Part shown: positions 58,012-64,000 of the stretch, piece by piece | Layout: each line of letters starts with the position of its first letter | Position numbering within the stretch: the stretch's first letter is position 1 | Assembly (NCBI GenBank): GCA_039519185.1 | Contig: CM076854.1 | Span: 152,295,402-152,359,401, forward strand | DNA: 64,000 nucleotides | From: Astragalus membranaceus | Lineage: Eukaryota > Streptophyta > Magnoliopsida > Fabales > Fabaceae | Reading direction: 5' to 3' | Program-made: the position numbers and the translations under genes | The notes under the pieces: model-generated | The model's input: the letters and a program-made list of their open reading frames with translations, nothing else | Told to the model about the DNA's origin: nothing | The model's database searches: none

Positions 58012-59626
58012 TTATTTTTCAGAATTTTTGTTTTTTTCATCATCTGAAACAGTTGAAGATCCTATCAAATCTCTCCCACTCCTTAAGGTTATAGCTTTTA
58101 CATGCTCCTTCCCTGTAGTACCTGAAGTTGAAGCTTCTGTAGTGGATGGTAATGATCCACTAATTCTTTGGGAAAGGACATTAGCCATCTGCCCCATCTG
58201 CACTTCTAGATTTTTAATGGAAGCTTCATGAGTTTTCAGGGCTGTCTTGCAATCACTCATGAAACCTTTCATCAATCCTTCTAATGAATTATCTATCACA
58301 GGGGCATTCTGTCTTTGGTAATTCTGAGCAGGGAATCCTGGTGGATTTGCTGGAGCACTATAATTAGGTGCTGTTGCATTGTTGGCTCCCCATCTGAAAT
58401 TGGGGTGGTTCTTCCAACCAGGATTATATGTATTTGAATAGAGATTATTGTTTTTATTGAAACCCACAAAGTTCACAGAGACAGGATTACCAGGACATTC
58501 TTCATACAAATGCTCTCCTCCACAATATACACAGCTTACTGACCCTGGAGAGGCTTGCTCAATAACAGCTACTGTAGGTTCATGTACCGCTGCAGCGGTA
58601 ACCGCTACAGCGTTTGATGTGCTCATAGATTTTATCATGTTAGTAAGAGAGGCAACCTGAGCAGATAAAGCAGAAACTTCACTTACTTCATGCACACCAG
58701 CTACCTTCTTTTGCTGAGCTAACCTTTCTGTAGGCCATTGATAGCTATTTGTGGCAATGTCATCAATCAGTTCACATGCCTCATTATAGGAGGTTTTCAA
58801 CAACACACCCCCTGAAGAAGCATCTAGCATTTGTCTGGTTGTTGGATCTAGTCCATTGTAGAAGGTCTCAACAGCTCAACAGCTCTTTCCATCTCTCTCA
58901 TGCCTCAAACAGTGTTTCAGCATCTCTTTGTCTGAATGCAGTAACCTCATTCCTCATTCTTGCATTCTTACTTGGGGGAAAGTATTTTGCTAAGAATTTC
59001 TCAGCCATTTCATTCCAAGTATGGATAGAGTTAGGCTCAAGAGAAGTTAACCAGGCCTTTGCTCTATCCTTCAAGGAATAAGGAAAAAGTTTTAATCTGA
59101 ATGCATCATCACTTACCCCTGGAATGATGAAGTTACTGCAGACTTCCAAAAATTGCTTTAAGTGTAAATATGGGTCCTCTTGAGGAGCACCACCAAACTG
59201 TCCCACTGTTTGCAACATTTGGAACATCATAGGTTTGAATTCAAACTGAGCTGTGTTGAGAGTAGGTCTTGCTATGCTTGTCTTAATGGTTTGTGGATCA
59301 AACACAGCATAGTCCCTCATTGGTCTATCTCTGTCATTTACCATCTGAGCAGGTCCTTCATTTATGAATTGATGTCTGTACCAGTCCTCTTGGTCATGTA
59401 AGGTTGGAGTGGGTGGTTGCTGATGTCTACCTCTACCCCTTCCACCTGGTTCAGTTCCTCCTCTACCAGAGCTAGATCTGCCATGTAGAGTGTTAGCTCT
59501 ACCAGAAATGGTCCTATGGCTATGTTCTGACATGGTGGGTCTGAGCCTGTGAAGATGTCTTAGCTTCCTGAACCTTCTCTCTGGTTCTGAGTATGGTTCA
59601 AATTCTGGTGGTTGAGACCTGGGCAT
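58012..59626 (-). pseudogene. Athila-type gag, broken in three places
   Basis: Starts MPRSQPPEFEP at ATG 59624..59626. The retrotrans_gag region is clear (FLEVCSNFIIPGVSDDAFRL, FPYSLKDRAKAWLTSLEP). At 58895..58897 a TGA stands where relatives have Trp (LFEA-stop-ERWKELL). A few codons later a deletion with a frameshift removes the usual HHGL region, at a doubled AGCTGTTG (about 58868..58883). The second part resumes with FYNGLDPTTRQMLDASSGG and includes a zinc knuckle CVYCGGEHLYEEC, one residue shorter than the common CX2CX4HX4C. A final TAA at 58012..58014 interrupts the link to pol. A dyad ends one base before the start codon (59628..59637). Confidence 0.88.
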
Positions 59627-59725
59627 ACGCTGTAGCGCTTACTGCTGCAGCAACAAGAAACAACACACCAGTGTAAAACAGGCACTAAGTTTACTAAAAA
59701 CTTAAACAATGAAAATTAAATGCAA

Positions 59726-59743
59726 TCCCCGGCAACGGCGCCA
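59726..59743 (-). other. Primer binding site, tRNA-Asp type
   Basis: TGGCGCCGTTGCCGGGGA on the minus strand, 6 bases from the 5' LTR. This 18-base match to the 3' end of plant tRNA-Asp is the usual Athila primer site. Confidence 0.9.
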
Positions 59744-59749
59744 AAAACT

Positions 59750-61235
59750 TGTTGTGCGAAAAGGTGATGTGCAAATATACACAATCGCAACAAGTAATAT
59801 AATGATAAGTAAAGTTCGTTCCCACAGGGATTGAAATTAATCTAATAAGTTTAAGTGATTAGAACCTTAATGAAAAGAATTAAGTGACAAGTAAAGGTGA
59901 AGAGTTGTAAACATTATAAGTTGTGAATAAACAGTATTAAGTTTGCAGTAATTAAAAGTGAGTTGGATAGCTCAATAGTTATGTAAGTCCCCAAGAGTAA
60001 TGTTCAGATAATATTAGACGCTGTAGCGTTAAGCGCTGTAGCGCTTCAGAATACTTAGACGCTGTAGCGCCTTGGTGGCGTGCCTTTCAGTCACTTTCGT
60101 CAGGGCTATGTTACAAGACTCCTATGTCTAGGCTCTAAATAAGTTTTACCCCTGTATATTAAGCTCCTACAACATTTGCCTTATGAACTACTACTCCCAT
60201 ATGTCTAGAGTTAAGTAGTGCTTCCTTTAAATGTCTTTAAAGGGTTTTCATTCATATTATTCCTTGAGTTCTCTTTGTGAACCATGTCTGTACCCACAAA
60301 GTTACCTTGTTCTAGTTGATCATTCCCAAATCAAGATTGAAAGTATTATGACACAAGGAATAAAACACAAACATCATAATATTATACAAAAGTTACTCAA
60401 GGTTCATTACATAGCAAGAACAATCCAACTACGACAAAGTTAGCTCATCACAAGTTCCATCATCATAATACAACTTGAGAGCATGTATTACCGTATGAAG
60501 ACAAGAGAAGAATGGTTGCAAAAGATGCACTCCAATGATCCCAAGTAGCATACAAGAGATGAAGTTGAGGCGTGAGCAAAACCTTGAATGAGAACTTAGA
60601 AAACTATGTTAAAAAAATAAAAGCTTCAAAAGTATGTGTATCAATGGAGAATAGCTACTACGTATGTATGTAGTTCTTCTTCCAAGTTCTTTTTTTTTAC
60701 ACTTGTCTACGTACATTGCCTATTGGTGAAGCAATCTTAATTAATCTAATTAATATCTAAGTCTTAATAATAAAATAATATTACATGATGATTATTAGAC
60801 TTAGATATTATCCTTAAAGTACTTTTACAAAAAGTGGTAATGATGGAATACAACAACTATCACATGGGTTCCATTTAGGAGGCGCCAAGTGTAATTTAGC
60901 ATCCACTTGAAAGTCAACAATTCCAGCTGAAAGGAAGAGATAAGACTGGTGACTCATCATGTCCTCAAGTGGCCACACAAATATCTCAATGGTCAGCCGT
61001 CATATAACGCTGTAGCGTTTCCTTGATAGCACACGCTGCAGCGCTAAAGCAAAACATCAAACATATTCACAAAGGCATTGACTATGCCCAACTTTTAAGG
61101 AATTGACTTATAAGTTATAACCTATATTTATCTTAGTATTCATATATTCACATATTTAAGCACTAAAATTACTTGAGAAATAAGCTTAACTTAAGTATTA
61201 GGAGCATAAATAACCTATATAAAATAAGGTTATCA
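59750..61235 (-). repeat. 5' LTR of the Athila-type element (1486 bp)
   Basis: Contains five exact dyads (60019, 60034, 60060, 61008, 61034). Differs from the 3' LTR by about ten substitutions and two indels by eye. Confidence 0.95.
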
Positions 61236-62466
61236 GGTTTCGCTACAAGAGTCTATGTCTAGACCCTAAATAGGTATTTCCTAGGCTACTTACGTACTCA
61301 TAGTGTTCATCTCATGGATTTTGCCCTCCTATGTCATTAAAGTGTCTTTTAAGACCTACTATCCATGTTATCTTTTGATATCTATTTGTAAACCATTTCT
61401 GAACCTACAAATGCTACTTAAAATTAGATGGCCAATCATAACTTAAGATGGAAATATTACTTTCACAAAAGATAAATTGCTAAACATCAAACACATTTCA
61501 TTAAATGCACTAAAAATTCATTACATAGATCCCAACATTCCAACTATGAGTATTTAGCTCATAATGAGCAAACAAGACAAGATAAACAACTTTAACATAA
61601 CGGTTAAAATCATATCCACTAAATAAAAGAGAAGAAATATACTAAATAGGGAGATCCGAAGGTAGGTTTCAAGGATTGAAGCTCGAAGAAGCGATTCAGC
61701 TCCCAAATAGCAAAATCAACAAGTATTGTTGGCTTCTGTCATTGCTGCAGCAACACTTTCAGCAATGATCTTCTTCAATTTGGTAATGGAAGGTAGCTTA
61801 GGTAAAAATGGTGGAAAGCTATTTCTAAACTTTCCTATTCATACCTAGCATCCATAAATGACGAAGGAGGCTCCTATTTAGTACTAGGGTGCATGATCCA
61901 AGAAAACCCTAAATTTGAGGCACCCCTTGTCCTTTTGTGTGACCAATAGTACAAGTGCCCAAGAGAAAGAGGGAATATTCCCGCTTCAGGTGCTGGCGTC
62001 CTCGAGACCGTGCTTATCCGCTGGCTATAGCTGTCCTCTGCTCATTTTAGCGCTCCAAACATTCTCTCTCATATTGCGCAGGAATGCATTGCTGTGGCAT
62101 TTGTTGCTGCAGCAATTACACAATCAAAGCACACAACAGGGCACCTAAGTACCAAATATTTATAAATCCAAGACGCAACCCTCTCCACTCAAAACGTGGT
62201 ATTTACAAACATAAACTAACTAATTAATTGAGAACATACAATGAATTAAACTCAATAATGCTTAAATAACTCTTATAAATAAGAGTTAGAATGGATCATA
62301 GTGATGGAATTACGATTCATAAAAAACAAAGTACCAAGAAGCGAATTGCAAATAAAATTATATCCAAGAAAAGGAAAAGGTAATTTAGACTTACATCAAA
62401 TGCATTTTCTGCTTGTCTCTTCTTTATCTATAACAATAACAATGATTATGTTTTATTGCAGGTCAG

Positions 62467-63066
62467 ATGGCAGATCATAGTGATCACGGTAGTGGGCATG
62501 ATAGTGGGCATGACAGCAGTCATGAGAGTGATGTTGGAAACTATATCAGGAAGCAGGCTCCCCGTGGAATGACTGTCAAAAAGGATATCATCGGTCTGAT
62601 AAATAAAGGAAAAGGAAAATTATCAGTAAGTTACTAATTACTAATTAACTTAATTCAATACTTAGTTTTAATTGTTTGTTAACTAATTTACTAATGACAT
62701 AATGCAGGTTGAGTGGAATGTTAAGGGTCAGCCAATTGGAAGAAACGGCACACATTTGACTACCTTCGTTGGTAGTAAGGTAAAACAAATGATCCCAATT
62801 ACAATCACTAGTTGGAATGAGAGAAAAAATGCCGTTTTGAGGAAACAAAAAGAGGAGTTCTGGTTAACAATACATGTATATAATTTTAGATCTCTTTAGT
62901 TATCTTATTTAATAATTTTGCAACCATATATATTTATATCATTTTCATTGAATATGTGTAAGCAGAATTTTTTTTGATGTGGATGAGTCTCGAAAAACCT
63001 GGTTAATGAAGAAAGCTGGAAAGTTACATAGGAATTTCAGAACTAGTCTAACAAATAAATGGCTGA
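62467..63066 (+). pseudogene. CACTA second gene (TNPA-like, Transposase_24-type), truncated
   Basis: Exons 62467..62625 and 62708..62875 are phase 0 with GT-AG introns. They encode a His/Ser/Asp-rich start (MADHSDHGSGHDSGHDSSHE), then RKQAPRGMTVKKDI and the typical block VEWNVKGQPIGRNGTHLTTF, VGSKVKQMIPITITSWNE, EEFWLTIH. A third exon from 62966 continues with DVDESRKTWLMKKAGKLHRN but only after skipping one T in a T run (62968..62975), so it is frameshifted. Sequence similar to the family stops at about 63066, where a Copia fragment begins. In En/Spm, the second protein binds subterminal repeats. Confidence 0.78.
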
Positions 63067-63069
63067 GGA

Positions 63070-64000
63070 TATGGTGGCTGCATAGGCTAAGCAGCCAAAC
63101 ACCCTTAAGTGTGCATAAGAGGGTGGGGTTCCATATAGGAGGTCACAAGGTGATTTGTGATCAAGGTTAGGTGAGGGGGTTCTGTTTGTGAGATGTGCAG
63201 CTGTACAAACACTGTCTCCCCAAAATTTAATAGGTAGCCCAGATTGGAACATGATAGCTCTAACTATATTCAGGAGATGTTGGTGTTTTCTCTCCACAAC
63301 AGAATTTTGTTAAGGTCTGTGTGGACAATAAAACTAATGTAAAGTCCCATGTTCCTGCAAGAAATCAACTAAAGCAAGCTCTTTGGCATTATCAGACCGG
63401 ATGCATTTAATAGGTTTAGAAAACTGAGTTTTAACAAGTACAAAGAAATGTTTAATCTTGTTTGTTGCCTCAGATTTGGATGACAATAGATATATTCATC
63501 TAAACCTACTATGATCATCTACAATTGTCAAAAAATAAGTCTTGCCATCATAGGTATTTTGGCCATAAGGCCCCCATACATCACAATAAATCAAATCAAA
63601 AGGTTCTGTGCACATATTAGAATTTGGCTGAAAAGGCAATCGTTTGAACTTAGCTAAAGGACAAATTGTGCATTGACTAGTTGTGAAATTGCTAGGAGCA
63701 GTAATAGGGATTTTATTGCTAACAGATTTCAATACAATATCTGATAGATGACCTAGCCTAGAATGCCAAAGTGAGGCATTTTCATGTGAATGTAGAATAG
63801 AATTTGACTTACAATGTGTAGAAATTGAGTTACAATAGAATGAATGAAGAGTGTAAAGGCCATTCTCCAACTGTCCCTTACCAATCTCTTTCAGCAGGTT
63901 TATTCCCTGAATCAGAAATCGCTTGGCAAAGAATGTCAGTGACATGTCTGAGGCATTTGGCAATGGCTAACAGAGACTAGATTAACTCTAAATGATGGAA
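63070..64000 (-). pseudogene. Truncated Copia integrase fragment, runs off the window
   Basis: The minus strand encodes a pre-integrase zinc region (LWHSRLGHLSDIVLKSV, later CTICPLAKFKRLPF) and the integrase core (FDLIYCDVWGPYGQNTYDGK; IRSDNAKELALVDFLQEHG; VVERKHQHLLNIVRAIMFQS). Stops interrupt it near 63311 and 63332, and the frame changes near 63496. It ends at about 63070 right after FGCLAYAAT, with no reverse transcriptase and no LTR, so it is a broken piece joined to the CACTA gene by rearrangement, not a simple insertion. The upstream part (gag, protease) would lie beyond 64000. It belongs to a different Copia lineage from the element at 2290..9055. Confidence 0.85.

Larger units (their letters stand above)
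49269..61043. repeat. Dispersed 10-bp dyad CGCTRYAGCG
   Basis: Exact copies start at 49284, 49310, 50259, 50285, 50884, 50910, 51725, 51773, 52701, 52727, 53912, 53939, 55363, 55393, 56891, 58588, 58603, 59628, 60019, 60034, 60060, 61008 and 61034. One-mismatch copies start at 49269, 51743, 57964 and 57985. The two central bases vary (GT, AC, GC, AT) while CGCT and AGCG are constant. Most are paired, commonly 26 bp apart. I see none elsewhere in the window. Confidence 0.9.
49000..61235 (-). mobile_element. Full-length Athila-type Ty3/Gypsy retrotransposon
   Basis: 12236 bp with LTRs 49000..50479 and 59750..61235, ends TG...CA, and a perfect target duplication GGTTT (48995..48999 and 61236..61240). 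The sense strand is minus. Order from the 5' LTR: tRNA-Asp-type primer site, gag (broken), protease-RT-RNase H-integrase (open), a further 640-aa ORF, purine tract, 3' LTR. The order RT before integrase, the DLGAS protease and the Asp primer site support Athila. By eye the LTRs differ by about ten substitutions, a 7-bp insertion near 61112 and one T in a T run. A 10-bp dyad CGCTRYAGCG is scattered through the whole element. Confidence 0.95.
48677..62284 (-). mobile_element. Athila-type solo LTR, interrupted by a younger Athila-type element
   Basis: The two parts 48677..48999 and 61241..62284 make one LTR of about 1.37 kb. It is flanked by GTTAG (48672..48676 and 62285..62289). Its start (TGTTGTGTAAAA, then TGCAAGTATACAC and AATATAATGATAA-like text) and the CTATGTCTAG region match the LTRs of the inner element, so it is a sister family in the same orientation. 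The right end lacks the usual CA. No internal region remains, so it formed by LTR-LTR recombination before the inner insertion. It carries TGCTGCAGCA dyads (48938, 61742, 62104). Confidence 0.8.
46015..63070 (+). mobile_element. Decayed CACTA (En/Spm) element, split by nested retroelements
   Basis: In plus orientation: subterminal repeats (46030..46375), a leader, the TNP2 pseudogene (47306..48548), then after a 13.6-kb insertion the TNPA-like pseudogene (62467..63066). The left tip is degraded: only TTGAGAAAAAGGGCGCC is left of what is usually CACTACAAGAAAAAGGGCGCC-like, so the start is uncertain. The right end is not present, because a Copia fragment takes over at about 63070. Both genes carry frameshifts, so this copy is not autonomous. 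Confidence 0.75.

Noticed and set aside
1..64000. tRNA, rRNA, CRISPR arrays, bacterial operons
   Set aside because: I saw no cloverleaf or rRNA core sequence, and the window is plainly plant nuclear DNA; the repeated dyads are not spacer-repeat arrays.

Overview
This is plant nuclear DNA: AT-rich, with GT-AG introns and a dense load of plant transposable elements. Gene families and repeat style suggest a dicot, probably a legume; the legume part is inference only. Two host genes look intact. One is a nuclear psaE gene for photosystem I subunit IV (27373..28028, + strand, three exons, 143 aa). The other is a YUCCA-type flavin monooxygenase of auxin synthesis (37421..38930, - strand, three exons, 415 aa). 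They are unrelated in function and separated by about 9 kb of repeats.

Layout: 640..1558 is an internally deleted PIF/Harbinger element. 2290..9055 is a complete Copia retrotransposon on the - strand with 1286-bp LTRs differing at one base by eye; its polyprotein lacks most of RNase H. 11712..16010 is a CACTA element without transposase that carries a piece of an ammonium transporter gene and other exon-like pieces. 16325..17107 is an inverted-repeat element. 18183..21491 is the larger Harbinger relative of the first element, with an intact transposase and a second protein that seems to lack its SANT domain. 23166..23493 is a hAT-like MITE, 24041..24320 a cluster of six palindromes, and 25122..25552 a broken MULE-type N-terminal fragment. 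After psaE come inverted-repeat elements and an RNase H-like fragment (33743..34212), then the YUCCA gene with a 98-bp palindromic MITE in intron 1, then mostly anonymous AT-rich DNA to 46 kb.

From 46 kb to the end is a nest. A decayed CACTA element (TNP2 and TNPA-like pseudogenes, + strand) was hit by an Athila-type retroelement, now a solo LTR (48677..62284, target duplication GTTAG). Inside that LTR sits a full Athila-type Gypsy element (49000..61235, - strand, target duplication GGTTT) with a tRNA-Asp-type primer site, broken gag, open pol and an intact extra ORF in the env-like position. The CACTA is cut off at about 63070 by a truncated Copia fragment that runs out of the window.

The strongest unexplained signal is in the Athila-type element. 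A 10-bp dyad, CGCTRYAGCG, occurs 23 times exactly and 4 more times with one mismatch, mostly in pairs 26 bp apart, in LTRs, untranslated DNA and coding linkers. The related solo LTR carries a different dyad (TGCTGCAGCA type) at matching LTR positions. I know of no described function for this.
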